From assembly GCA_004026145.2 (NCBI GenBank), contig CP034985.2:2396956-2460955 (forward strand): 64,000 nucleotides of DNA, written 5' to 3'. The notes under the pieces are model-generated. The model searched no databases and was not told the DNA's origin. It saw nothing but the letters and a program-made list of their open reading frames with translations. Source of the stretch: Takifugu bimaculatus. Its lineage: Eukaryota; Chordata; Actinopteri; Tetraodontiformes; Tetraodontidae. Made by a program: the position numbers and the translations under genes. Within the stretch, counting starts at the first letter, position 1. Every line of letters begins with the position of its first letter. Positions 9,789 to 21,857 of this stretch are shown piece by piece.

Positions 9789-10063
9789 AGTGCAGGATAT
9801 GTTCGAATAAAAAGTTAAATTGTCATATTTTTTTGTGAATGCAGTGTGCTTTGGTCAGTAATGGTTACACATATGTAAAAAGAAGAAGAAGATGGAAAAA
9901 ATCAGATTCAGACAATTTCTACGGTCTGCTCACCAATCAGTAACCCTGAAGAGGCAAAGTCCCCCTGTCAGTTAATGGTGGGTCATTAACTTTACGACGG
10001 ACTGTGCTGATTATTGTGTTCGTTTTTGAAGCGACGATTAAACGTCACTTTCTCAAACTCAAC

Positions 10064-13000
10064 ATGATGGTGAGGAAAGTGCTCCTGTTGTTGGGACTTG
10101 TGGCTCTGGCCACCTCACATGCTGTAAGTAAACAAATATTTATCATTCCCAATAAATTATAATGATGTCTGACAGAGACAGTGATGGATTTGTCCCTTTT
10201 AAAATTTTAGATCCCTCCGTTGCCTAAGGCATACGGTATGTTAAAATTAAGTCACACTAATTTGTAAGTTGTTGAAAACACTAAGCTGTTCGTGTTTATG
10301 TTACAGAGGTTTATGAGAATGGAGAAGATGAGAACCCATTCTCGAACCTGGGTGAGCTGTGATTCAGCACTCAGACACCATTTTAATCAAATAGGTGACT
10401 TTATTGAATTCTTTGTCCCTGTGCAGGTTCAAATGCCATGCTGTTTGAAGGTGACATTTTAATCCCTGTAAGTTACATACTGTATATATATCTATAAATG
10501 TTTGTGCTGGTCATTGGGTTTAAATAAATGATAACAACTGCTTTCTAAATGTCTTTGCCACGACACAGAAAGGACGAAATGCTCTGCTTGACCACAAATA
10601 CAGATGGAAATTTCCAATTCCTTATATTCTTGGTGATGATTTAGGTGAGTTGTTGTGTTGAATATCCACAAAGCTCATTTTAAACATTGTAAGTGCATGT
10701 TAATATTCACACATATTACATATTAAAAACAAACAATTGTTTCAGGATGAGATAGACAGTGAATAAATAAAATAATGTAAGATTTAAAAAAAAAAACGGA
10801 ACTGTTTGGTTTTGCTCCTCAGATCTGAATGCTAAAGGGTGCGTCCACCAGGCATTTGAAATGTATCGGCTCAAGTCCTGTATTGACTTTAAGCCATATG
10901 AGGGAGAGAAGACCTTCATCAAGTTTGAAAAAAGAGATGGGTATGGCTCATACACACATTCCAACAGGACCCCTTCTCTGGATACCTATTGTGTCTGTAA
11001 TTATATGGAGACACACAGAAATGCACCATGTAAGTGCATTTTCAGTGAAAGCTGATGGGGAGTCTGAGGTTTTCAACCTCTAGTGGGGTCAAAGCTGTAG
11101 TGCTGCAGAAAAAGTTGTCTCATGTCATTAGATGCATACAGGTTACGGCATTTGTGCCTTTGCATATCTAAGAGCTCATGTGGGGATCCAATGACTGACA
11201 CACATCGAGGTGTGAACAGAAGGTCCCTTTATCGTTTCCTCTATTTCAGGTGTTTTTCCAGTGTTGGCGACCAGCAAACTGGACAGATTTTGTCTTTGGG
11301 GCCTGGCTGCGACCACAAAGCAGTCATTGAGCATGAATTACTGCACGCTGTGGGCTTTTACCACGAACAGTCCCGTACAGACAGGGATGACTACGTAGAT
11401 ATTTGGTTGGATCAGGTTTTACCAGGTATCAACTTTTTAAATCATTCTGTATCTTTTGTGGGGTTTTTTGGCAAGAACTATAACACTGTCTGTCTGGTCA
11501 TTTTTAATCACTGTGACGATAATGTGGGTACTCCTTTGTGACAGGACTTGGGCACAACTTCAATAAATACAATGACGACTTCATCACAGACCAAAACACA
11601 CCGTACGACTACGAGTCCATCATGCACTACAGGCCATTCTCTTTCAACAAGAATGACTCCATTCCCACAATAACCACCAAAATCCCAGAGTTCTACAACA
11701 TTATTGGACAATATCTTGACTTCAGTGAGATGGACATCCTGAGACTCAACCGCATGTACAACTGCTGTATGTAGGAGTTGTGGCAGTAACCTCACCAAAC
11801 TTCAATCCTTAACGCTTCGAATACAAAATAAGATATTGATTCTGTTTGCAAAACATGTCAAATCTTTGTCATTAACCTCCTCAGCTGGTCCACTCACCCT
11901 GCTGGATCAGTGTACTTTTGAGACTGCAAGCATCTGTGGAATGATCCAGACCTCCATTGATGATGCCGACTGGGTCCACAGAAAGAGCAGTGTGGGCTCA
12001 GAAGATCACACACTCCTGGGCAGATGCAAAGGTAAGAGTCTCCAATACTGCCTACTCTGAATCCTCCACCATTGAGTAGAAGTGACAAGGTTATTTTGTC
12101 TCAATGCATAGATGCTGGGTTCTTCATGCACTTCAGTACCATGTCTGGAAAGCCTAGCGAATCTGCTCTGCTGGAATCCCGAACCCTCTACCCAAAGAGG
12201 AAGCTGCAGTGTCTTCAGTTTTTCTACAAGATGACTGGAAGCCGAAAGGATAAGCTGGTGATCTGGGTCAAGATGGACGATGGCACAGGAACCGTTCGTA
12301 GAATGAAGAAAATACACACCTTCTCTGGTAATCTTGGACGTTTGAGGACATTTCTAGTCCAGTATATTTTTATATATACCGGTAAACATATTTTATCAAT
12401 ATGTATTGTCATTGGTCAGTAAATCTCCAATTTAAATGCTAAAGGTTTTTCTAAACATATAGAATACTTACATATTGAATATAAAACATGACAAGACACA
12501 TCAATGTCCAAACACTATAGTGACTTTTCTTTAGTGAAAACTTGTACTAATAGCTTTTCAGGAATATATTATAATGTTGAGTTTAGGGTTAGAAAAATCC
12601 AACGTTTATACAGTATGAGCTGACATTTGCTGTCTTTGTGGCTCAGCTGACTCCGACCACACATGGAAGATTGCCCATGTCCCAATGGAAGTTGGGGTAA
12701 AGTTTCGTTACGCTTTCCAAGCCGTCCGTGGTGATCCCTCTGCATCCACTGGGGGCATTTACATCGACGACGTCAGCCTGACCGAGACCCGCTGTCCTAA
12801 TGCCGTGTGGAGGATCCAGAACTTCTCCAAGATCATGGAAATGGCCACCAACGAAACAGTCTTATACAGCCCTCGTTTCTACAGCCCCGAAGGCTACGGC
12901 TACGGGGTTCGTGTGCTGCCATTGAGCACTTATACTGATTACACGGGGAACTATACAGGACTGTACTTTCACTTGGCCAGTGGAGAGAATGATGCAGTGC

Positions 13001-13506
13001 TGCAGTGGCCCGCCATAAACAGGCAGGCAACACTGGTGGTGATGGATCAAGACCCAGACATCAAACTGAGGATGTCCACAGCTCGCAGTCTCACAACTGA
13101 TATGAGGAGTGAGTTTTTGTTACCAAAGAGAGAAAAAAAAAGTACAGCACTACACTGTCACTAACGTGATGACTGATCAGAATTCTTCTGATATATTTAT
13201 TCCTCTAGAATTAGATGGAAAGTTGTTGTGGGACAATCCATCAAAAGTCGGAACGTACGATCCTTCCTGTCAGTGCTACAGAGGTATGTCCTGGGGCTGG
13301 AGGAACTTCGTCAAGCACTTTGATCTGAGACGTCGCAACTACCTTAAGAATGATGACCTCATCATCTTTATCAATTTTGAAGGTAAGTGGTCGGTGTTCT
13401 TTATTGAGTGGAAATGCTCGCAGACAAATGGCAAATATTATCAAATCTGTCCACAGACATAACATCGCTGATTAAAACGGAAGTTCCCATCAAGCCAACA
13501 GACTGA
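10064..13506 (+). CDS. mep1a: Meprin A subunit alpha-like, copy 1 (secreted form)
   Basis: Thirteen exons with GT/AG borders and matching phases sum to 1812 nt, 603 aa: 10064-10123, 10211-10235, 10307-10351, 10427-10467, 10569-10644, 10823-10940, 11250-11425, 11545-11766, 11885-12031, 12112-12327, 12647-13108, 13209-13382, 13457-13506. Order: signal peptide (1-20, [15 protein letters not shown]), short propeptide, astacin zinc protease with [13 protein letters not shown] (zinc His150, 154, 160; catalytic Glu151) and Met-turn SIMHY (205-209), MAM domain (~255-420), MATH/TRAF-like domain (~424-590), then a stop. Meprins cleave matrix, cytokine and mucin substrates at epithelial surfaces. Unlike copy 2 there is no EGF or transmembrane exon before the TGA at 13504, so the product should be secreted. 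An AATAAA at 13818 fits as the poly(A) signal. The first two codons are both ATG. Confidence 0.9.
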
Positions 13507-13817
13507 ATCCTTACAGGAGGCCATATCATGCTTCAATGTAAGTTATTGTTGTGATTTCTGCTGAAAATATCTACTTTTCTCTCTCTTCATTGAAGCCAAC
13601 ATTGACTTTTGTTTTTCCTTTGCACATAAACCAGATTCACCATCAGCAGCTTTGAGGAAAAGACTGGAGTGAAAAGTTTGTCTGATGCTGCTATAATGTA
13701 TTAGAATTATGGGCACAATTTACAGAATTACGAATCCAGTTTTTAATCTGTAATGTACATATATATATATATATATATATACTGTATATATATATGTTTA
13801 TTTTGCCTCTTTGTTTT

Positions 13818-13823
13818 AATAAA
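13818..13823 (+). terminator. Poly(A) signal of mep1a copy 1
   Basis: AATAAA about 310 nt after the copy-1 stop codon, followed by a T-rich stretch. It supports the early stop as the true end of this gene. Confidence 0.6.
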
Positions 13824-14559
13824 AGCTTTAAATTCCTTTGTAATGCATATTTGTTTTATTCATTGTATCATAAGTAACTATTAAAGATTAAAAAAAAGAT
13901 TGTTCTCTAATCAAGCTTTTCTTTGATTGGTGGGAAACACTTGAAACGAAGCACTTACAACAGTGAACTGTAGTCATAAACCACCTTAATCGAATTCATT
14001 TGGTAAAATAGACCCGCCGCTGTCTCCTGGTGAGGGCTTAATAAAAAAGAACAAAAGAAAGAATCAATAACCAGCAAGAAACAGAAACCAACCCAATGTT
14101 GGTTCATATTGAAGAAATCTCCATCTCTGCAAAAGGGAGTGGCCCCAAGACAAGAGAGTTCAAGTTGCTGATGCATTTTATTTTGTTTGAAAAGTCATAT
14201 CTCCATCATGAAATGTCAATTATTATTACAAAAGCTATGGACAATAAGTACGCTGTTTATAAGTGAATGTAGATTTCCCTCGTTACGCACAGATAAACAT
14301 CACATCATCCACTTCTGAAAGAAAAGCAGGATGTGGATCTGTCACTGCATTTCAGTTTTGCATGTCACGTTTCTAAATTTAAAACTGTGTTTTTACAGTC
14401 GGCCTCTTCGGCAGATTGTTTTCCCATCGAGAGGCCCTGACAGCCAGTATACTTTAAGTGCTTTCTTATCAAGAGGATCAGCTGTGTTGACAGTTACCAT
14501 GATAACAGAGCACAATAGCATCTAACCAGTTATCAGTTCTTTATAGACCATTTTCTGTA

Positions 14560-14890
14560 CTTGGCATTTTACAATTTTACAAACTCAGTGGTTGGTGGGA
14601 GCCCAATCTGTTGGGAACTGGACTCTTGGTTCAAACCCCGGGGCAGACAAAACAAGGAAGGTGTTCTGGTAGTAGGGAAAGGTGCCAGAACACCTTCAGA
14701 GCACTGCCCAGGTACCCCTGAGCAAGGTACCGAACCCACATATGCTCAAATAGGGCCCTGGGATGAAGTGGCCCATGCAGGGGGGGCCTGCCTTCATCCA
14801 TTGTGTCCCCTCACAGTGACCCTGAAATGGATAAAGTGGTTAAGAAGACATGATGAGACAAATCACTTAAACATTAAGATCTAGAACACC
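14560..14890 (+). repeat. Probable tRNA-derived SINE
   Basis: A unit of about 330 bp contains a GGTTCAAACC B-box-like motif near 14630. It continues with the stretch 'GAGCACTGCCCAGGTACCCC' and ends GTGACCCTGAAATGGATAAAG, the usual wording of teleost SINE bodies. Pol III promoter parts are only partly legible and no target-site duplication was confirmed. Confidence 0.5.
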
Positions 14891-15158
14891 TTGTCTAGAT
14901 ATCAATTGTTGGAGTCATGGTCAGAAATCAATCGTTATCTTATTTATTTATTTTACAATAGCTGATCTTTTAACCCTGTTCATAATTAACAGGTTAAGTG
15001 CTTACACACCAAAATTTCAATCACATAACTGTATTGCAGTCATGTAAAAGCTTGTAAAGACACGTGAAACCATTTGTTACTCATTAAACTTTGAGGTTAT
15101 GGATTAGTCTGACTGTTGTGTTTAGAGTGCAAGTTTGCACTGTTTTCTGCCTGATAAC

Positions 15159-15253
15159 ATGGCTCCAGCAGAAATACTCCGAAGGACCGTGGTTTTGATT
15201 GGAGTCTATGTCCTCTTGAATGTAGGTTGTTGGTTTTTAAAAAAAATTTATAA

Positions 15254-15296
<43 letters not shown>

Positions 15297-18256
15297 ACAT
15301 TATACTGTTGTTCTTTCAAGTGGACAGGAGATTTGAAATAACTGTTTGTGTTCCAGGTGCAAGCTCTTCCTACACATACTGGTTGGTTCCTGATTGTTTC
15401 AACAAACATAAAAGGAAGGTGTTAGTTATATCTACACTACTGAATCTAAGCATATGTTCCAGGCGATGATGCAGATGCTGGCGAATTGAGGGATGATATA
15501 CCTGAAATCAACAAAGGTATGCTTTTAAATCAAATACTGACCTGTGAACTGTAAACATTCATCCTATCTTTGTAGTTAGTGGTTCATGTATGAGTCTAAA
15601 ACTAAAAATTATAATATTAGAACAAATTTTAACCAATTTACAACTGTCTGCTACATGAAGGTAGCAAACTGAAAAAGTTGCTGCACCAAGTGGAAGCTGT
15701 GAGCCTGTAAATGGAAACCCTGGCTGGGTATCAGTACCAAACCACCAGTAATTATAAAGAGGAATTTAAGAAATAGGACAAGGGACATTTCAGAAAGAAA
15801 TGGCCCAATAATGCATCTAAAAAGGAAGCGGAATGCACAGTTTTGTTCCTGCAAATAAAATAATCAGCATGTGCACATCCCCTCTCATAACGTCCCCTCT
15901 CGTGTACTATTTAAAACATTTTTTTTATTAATTTATACCGTAATTTCCAGACTATAAGCCGCAACTTTTTTCCTACACTTTAAACACTGCGGCTTATTCT
16001 ACGGTGCGGCTTATTTATGTTTTCACACAACTATTCACAACTATTGTGAATCAGTCATTTTTACTAACCCTCACCAACATGGAAAATACTAGAAGTTGCT
16101 AAGCGGATTAAATTAAAAGAAAAGTTAAAAAATCCTGACGTGATAAAATTTGAACTTAAGGTCTCTATATACAGTAGACATACAAGTGAAAAGAGTGGCT
16201 GTTGTTTCTGACCTGTCTGTCACTCGTCAGTGACTCGTCTCTTACGGTAATAAAAACATATACCGGTACTGAATGTTTTCGATCTAATTTTTCATATTAC
16301 TACATGGGATACCTGCGGCTTGTATAAGTACAAAATTGATTTTCTTTCTAAAATTAGATTATGCGGCTTATAGTCCGCTCTATAGTCCGGAAATTACAGT
16401 AGTATGTTTTCTGTTACTTTTAGGATTAGAATACCTGTTTGAGGGAGACATAGTTGGCAAGGTAAGAACATTATTTGTTTCAAGACAGCATTTTGGATGC
16501 ACCAACTTTACAGTGGTATAACTAACTTTATATGTCTTCCAGCCCAGCAGGAATGCAATCCTCGACGAAACAAGAAGATGGAAGTTTCCCATTGCTTATA
16601 TCTTAAACGACTCTTTAGGTACAATGTTCACGAGTGTATTTCACCTTAGTGTTCTAAAGTGAGACTGTTCAAAACTTTAAATGAATGTGTGTTGTTCTAG
16701 AGCTGAATGCTAAAGGCGTGATCCTCCAGGCTTTTGAGGAATACCGTTTGAGATCTTGTGTAGACTTCAAACCCTATGAGGGAGAATCCAGCTACATCTC
16801 ATTCACAAAACAGTCAGGGTAGGTGATAATGGACTGCAGCGTTACGCTCTTTCATATCCATCAAGAAAGACAGAGAAGTTGAGTGTGATTAAATGCTTTG
16901 AATTTCCCATGAGCTTAGATGCTGGTCCTATGTTGGAGATGATGGCAAAGGGCAGGATGTGTCCATCGGGGCTGGGTGTGACACCAAGGCCGTCGTGGAG
17001 CACGAGCTTCTCCACGCATTGGGATTTTACCATGAACAGTCCCGCTCAGACAGAGATGATTACGTCAAAATCTGGTGGGACCAGATTGAAGAAGGTGAGA
17101 TAGATTTGTTTTGGAAGGTGACCATAAAGACAGCAGCATTTCTATATTAAGAGTTCTTAATCATATAGTGCAAATGAATCGTAATGGTCACAATCTGTTG
17201 TTATATAAAAATATGTATACTTCTTAATATACTGTTAAAATTACTAAGTAGGGATGTTTGACGTTGGCTTTTTTACCGATATCTCATACACTAATATTAT
17301 CCAACTAATTTCTGATACCAATATCATCTGATACTAAGACATGCGGGATTTAACCCCCCAAAAACAAAGTCATTAACGTCACATATCTCCTGTTAAAGAA
17401 TTAACAAAACATCATGAATATAGTTGACAATAAAAGTATGTATTAATGTGGTAATTAGACATAAGCTTGAATATCTCTAAACGATACATCACACAACTCG
17501 TATTTTGACATTCTGAGTGAAAAGTTGAATCTACCGTATATTATGTAACACCGCTTCCGATAATTTACAATATTACATTTTCACGCCAATATCAGCTAAT
17601 AATATTGGTAAGCCTTTAACGTTGAACAATTCTATTACTAAGAAATATAGCCAGACCTTGAAACATAATAATATTAATATCTTCAATTCAATAATATTCA
17701 ATTCAATTTCCCCACGGGGATGAATGAAGTTCATCTTAATCTTAATCTTCACCCAGGGAAAGAGCACAATTTCAACAAGTATGAGGACGACTTCATCACT
17801 GATCTCAACACACCATATGATTACGAGTCCATCATGCACTACCGACCCCTGTCCTTCAACAAGAATGAGAGCATCCCCACCATCACCACCACCATCCCTT
17901 ACTTTAATGAGATCATTGGCCAGAGGCTGGACTTCAGTGCTGTTGACATTGTCAGGCTTAACCGCATGTATGACTGTGGTAGGTACAACTGAAGTCCTAT
18001 ACATGCCGTCCCATGTCCCTAGGATGACATTTCATAATATTATCTTTTCCAGCCAACACACACACACTGCTGGACCAGTGCTCATTTGAACTGATCAACA
18101 TCTGTGGAATGATCCAGAACGATGGCGACAACTCAGACTGGGTCCAGACACTGAGCACTCCAACTGATACGGACCAGACACTGGCGGGGCGCTGCAGAGG
18201 TACCAACCGCACGTTATTATCGTAAAAAATATTATGATTATTATTGTTATCATAGC

Positions 18257-18353
<97 letters not shown>

Positions 18354-21091
18354 CAGTCATGGTGGTGGTGGTGGTACATTCATTAAGAGGACTGTGACTA
18401 TAGGCCTTGAGTTTTTCTTCTTAATATGTCTTAAACCTGGGAGGCAAAGGACATTTATTTTTAATTTAACTTACACACTAAATGTGAATGATAAATCTCA
18501 ATTTAAAAAACAATATGGAGAATTACTCAAAGCTATGGAATTTGTTTGAATTTTTTAGCATTGCCATTATTGTGCACTGTTAAACCTGACCTATACTGTT
18601 GTGTATTGGTCAGGATTTCCAAAAATGTGACATATGTTAATGTCAAGAGTCAAATGAACAATCATACTGACCAGGTTCACTTGCTGGAATAACAATATAT
18701 AAGAACAACCAACAATATCATAGTGCATGATACATTAGTAACACACACATAAAGATAAGAATCTACATTACTCCAAACAACACTGAGCTAAACTGAAACC
18801 CTGTAAGCAAGAAAACATCATTTTTTGTTTTAGATTCTGGCTACTACATGAAGTTTGACACGTCCTTCTGGTCCCGCTGGAAACAGTGCCCTGTTAGAGT
18901 CGCGTATCCTATACCCAACAAGAGAGGAGCAGTGCCTGCAGTTCTTCTACAAGATGACCGGAGTGCCGGGAGACAGGCTGGTCATATGGGTCAGGACTGA
19001 CGATGGCACGGGGAACATAACCAGTGTTAAGAAAATCCACACCATCACTGGTATTTTTTTTCACTTTAGCAGTCTATGGCCAAGTTTAAACATGATCATC
19101 ATACCAAAAGCTACTCCTTGGTCACTCAAATGAAAGATGGAGTTTGTTCAACATTTGATGAATGGATGAAACTCTCTTTTTTGTCTTTCAGGTGATGGAG
19201 ATGCCGCATGGAAAATAGCTCATGTCACTCTCAAGGTGACCGATAAATTCCGTTACTTTTTCCAAGGCATTAGAGGATCAGACAGCTCCTCTGGTGCCAT
19301 TTTAATAGATGATATCACCTTAACCGAGACCGTTTGCCCCATCGCTGTTTGGCAAATCTCCAATTTCACCGGCCATCTCGCCACCGCTGCTGCTGGCAGC
19401 TCCATCAAAAGCCAATGCTTCGTCAACCCTGAGGGCTACTCCTTTGGCATCAGCGTCTACCCAAATGGAAGAGACCTTGACTATCCAGACTATGTCAGCA
19501 TGACCATGCACCTTTGCAGCGGAGAAAACGACGCCATCTTGGAATGGCCGGTGAAAAACCGCCAGGTTACCATTATTGCCATGGACCAAGACCCCGACAC
19601 AAAACTGAGGATGTCATCAGCAAGAAGCTTCACCACAGGTAGACATAGAACTCTAGCATTTAGCTAAAACCATGGTCAGAATTAAAACCTCTACATTCAT
19701 GGAACATGTATCTCTGAAACAAAAGGACAAAAAAAGCAAAAGGTGCATTATTGCATTTGAAAAGGGTCACCTATCCGGGTCTAGGGTGACTTTATGTCCG
19801 CATCAATTTTTTCTGGACTTTCAGACACGGATGCACGCTGGAACAAACCCACGGATAGCTCTGGTGCAGTGTGGGACATCGGATGCCAGTGCTTCCGCAG
19901 CAAGGACTACGGCTGGAGCACCTTCATTTCTCACAAGCAACTAAACAGAAGGAGCTTCTTAAAGAACAACGACCTCATCATTACCGCCGACTTCAATGGT
20001 GAGAATCACAACTGCCAGAGCTCCTGCAAACACTGTTGTTTTACAGTGAAATCAATACTTCATGTACAATAATGATTACATTTCTTTTACACTGTTCTAA
20101 CTTTGAAAATTAAAGTGATTCAAATGTTGCTGTCATTAGATTTGACCCACCTAATCAAGACAGGGGTACCAATCAAGCCGGCAGAACCAGGTAATGACAT
20201 AGACAGGAGAACAGTCCAACTGATGGACCGCAGACAAGAGGCTCCAAAACATAGAGAAGCCCGTGCCGCCAATCCCTGCCATCCTAACCCGTGTGTTAAT
20301 GGAGGAGTGTGTGTGGAACGAGATGGAGAAGCTTCCTGCAGGTGGGCACAGACGGGCTAGAACACGTTTGAAAAGACAAAGTATTGGTGTTGTTGTCAAC
20401 AGCGTTGTTCTTCTAAGTTTAGATTAGCATAGCTTATCTGAGCTTTTCACCCTTGGTGACATAACTCACTAATATTTAAACCAGCAACACGGTTTTAACA
20501 CCTATATTAGCACAATCTGAACATCTTATCATTGTTGACTGGGTGGCAATGACCTCCTGTTGGTGTATACAGAGTTGCTGTTTCCAGTGTTGCATCATTT
20601 TGTACAAAGCTAAGTTTTTAATTAACACCCGCAGAAGACTACGGGGAATCCTGGTTCTTGAGGTTGTATGACGTCAACCAAATCAGGAGACTGTGTCCTG
20701 TCTGTTTGGTCTTTGAGTTCATAGAGGGGGGCTGTTTAGGGCTGAAATCTAGAAAACTCTATATCAAGAGAATCACTTGGTAGCTTCCTGTTTTAATGTT
20801 TTTTGGCAGTATTTACATTGAACTTTTAGTGTTCTCTTGTGAAACAGAACATTTGCTTACTGACTTCATAAACACAGGCAGAAAGGAGACATTTAGTTGC
20901 TAATTCATTTTATTAATTACAATACTTTTGCTTCTTCCAGGTGTGTATCCAGCCAGATGTCGTACTTCACCGGTAAAAAGTGTGAAAACTTGAACACGGG
21001 CAGAAGCGTTCAGGAAGCCCTGATCGCTGGTGTGGTTGGAATCATATTTCTGACTTTGGTCATTTTCATCATCATCAAGAGAGCTCAGTGA
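15159..21091 (+). CDS. mep1a: Meprin A subunit alpha-like, copy 2 (membrane form, one frameshift)
   Basis: Fourteen exons: 15159-15221, 15357-15381, 15463-15516, 16424-16461, 16543-16618, 16701-16818, 16919-17094, 17757-17978, 18053-18199, 18834-19050, 19192-19638, 19825-19998, 20140-20341, 20941-21091. Exons 2, 5-9 and 12 match copy 1 in length exactly. The order is signal peptide, propeptide, astacin domain with [13 protein letters not shown] (about residues 153-165) and SIMHY, MAM, MATH, a linker rich in Arg, an EGF module ([14 protein letters not shown]) and a single C-terminal transmembrane helix ([20 protein letters not shown]) with a short KRAQ tail. Exon 10 is 217 nt against 216 in copy 1. 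The extra base lies near 18863-18868 and throws the MAM domain out of frame, so total length is 2110 nt. Either the gene is recently inactivated or the assembly has an error there. All other splice sites look healthy. Signals AATAAA at 21266 and 21291 follow. Confidence 0.85.
15260..15293 (+). repeat. (TG)n microsatellite
   Basis: About 17 uninterrupted TG units in intron 1 of mep1a copy 2. Confidence 0.95.
15936..16401. mobile_element. MITE with ~28-bp terminal inverted repeats
   Basis: Ends read TACCGTAATTTCCAGACTA on the left and, reverse-complemented, TACTGTAATTTCCGGACTA on the right, continuing into ATAAGCCGC on both sides. The element is about 466 bp, non-coding and AT-rich inside, and lies in intron 3 of mep1a copy 2. 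Its right end is only ~22 bp from the exon 4 acceptor. This is a frequent non-autonomous DNA transposon type in fish genomes; the superfamily was not assigned. Confidence 0.75.
17250..17690. repeat. Possible degenerate non-autonomous transposon
   Basis: Low-GC sequence containing GATGTTTGACGTTGGC, ACCGATATC and CCAATATCAGC motifs typical of hAT-like short elements. It sits in intron 7 of mep1a copy 2. Terminal repeats were not confirmed. Confidence 0.3.
18256..18374 (+). repeat. Compound microsatellite (ATT)n(AGT)n(GGT)n
   Basis: Adjacent trinucleotide runs, ATT then AGT then a short GGT run, in intron 9 of mep1a copy 2. The switch between motifs by single-base change suggests one array that diverged. 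Confidence 0.95.
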
Positions 21092-21265
21092 TACCCATTT
21101 CAGAAGAATAGCAGAGAATTTCATTGTAAATTAGACAGCTGATAGAATTGCATTTATTCTGTTCTTTTTATTCAGCCCAGTAAAAATATTAATGTGTACA
21201 ATATGTTAAATATAACCGTGTATACTGCTAAAATCTTATAGAAATTCATGTATAGTTTGGATATA

Positions 21266-21296
21266 AATAAATACATTAGAAATTTGAGACAATAAA
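21266..21296 (+). terminator. Poly(A) signals of mep1a copy 2
   Basis: Two AATAAA hexamers (21266-21271 and 21291-21296) about 175-205 nt past the stop. Reverse-strand AATAAA motifs at 21301-21306 and 21484-21489 could serve the convergent adhesion GPCR gene, so the two 3' ends may touch or overlap. Confidence 0.55.
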
Positions 21297-21857
21297 AACC
21301 TTTATTTTGTCATATTACATATTCTTTCATAAGAAATGTGACACATAATTAAGGCTATGCTTCATTTTACCTATGTGCACATTTCTCAAACTAGAATTCC
21401 TCATTTGAAAAGTCATAATTTCCAGTACAAACAAATACAGGAAGTAATGTTAAATAATGAGTTAAAGTGAACATTAAGTAATCTTTATTTGTACAGCCTC
21501 TTTTACAACACACAAGTCAGAAGGACCAGGAAAACATCACTTTTAACATGAAGAAACCTCAGGCAAGAAATACTAGGAAGGACTACTATTACTATTTACT
21601 ACTACTATTTGTATTACTACTACTACTACTAACAACAACAATATATATATATATATAATTAAATAAAGGTAGAGTACAACTACACTGTCAAAAAGCTTTG
21701 GGGGATTATTGCTGTGTTTTAATCTTAAATACACTCTGATAGTTTAATTCATTTTCCGGTTCAGGTCTGAAAGGTCAGAACCATTATGTTTTTTTAATCA
21801 GTGAGGATGGAGCAAATGGACACATGGAAACATGGCGCAGCAGACTGACCTTTGGCT

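Larger units (their letters stand above)
6890..10018. repeat. Large palindrome: two ~1.53-kb inverted arms
   Basis: The left arm (about 6890-8415) is the reverse complement of the right arm (about 8492-10018), separated by a 76-bp spacer. The outer ends match as CACAATAATCA... with the tract GTTAATGACCCACCATTAAC shared. The inner ends match at the TTTGATTCTTTGATGTTTCAAAG stretch. The arms differ by scattered substitutions and small indels, including an extra 18 bp or so in the left arm near 8365 and a 13-nt deletion in the left arm near 7889. Each arm holds one HSF-like ORF and one integrase-C-terminal-like ORF, transcribed outward from the centre. The right outer end lies 45 bp from the first mep1a start codon. 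Confidence 0.9.
13507..15158. other. Intergenic region between the two mep1a copies
   Basis: Holds the copy-1 3' UTR, an (AT)n run (13757-13795), the poly(A) signal AATAAA (13818-13823) and a SINE-like element (about 14560-14890). No relic of the EGF or membrane exons of copy 1 was recognised. Confidence 0.6.

Noticed and set aside
14560..14890. tRNA gene
   Set aside because: A B-box-like motif exists but no cloverleaf could be folded; it reads as a SINE body.
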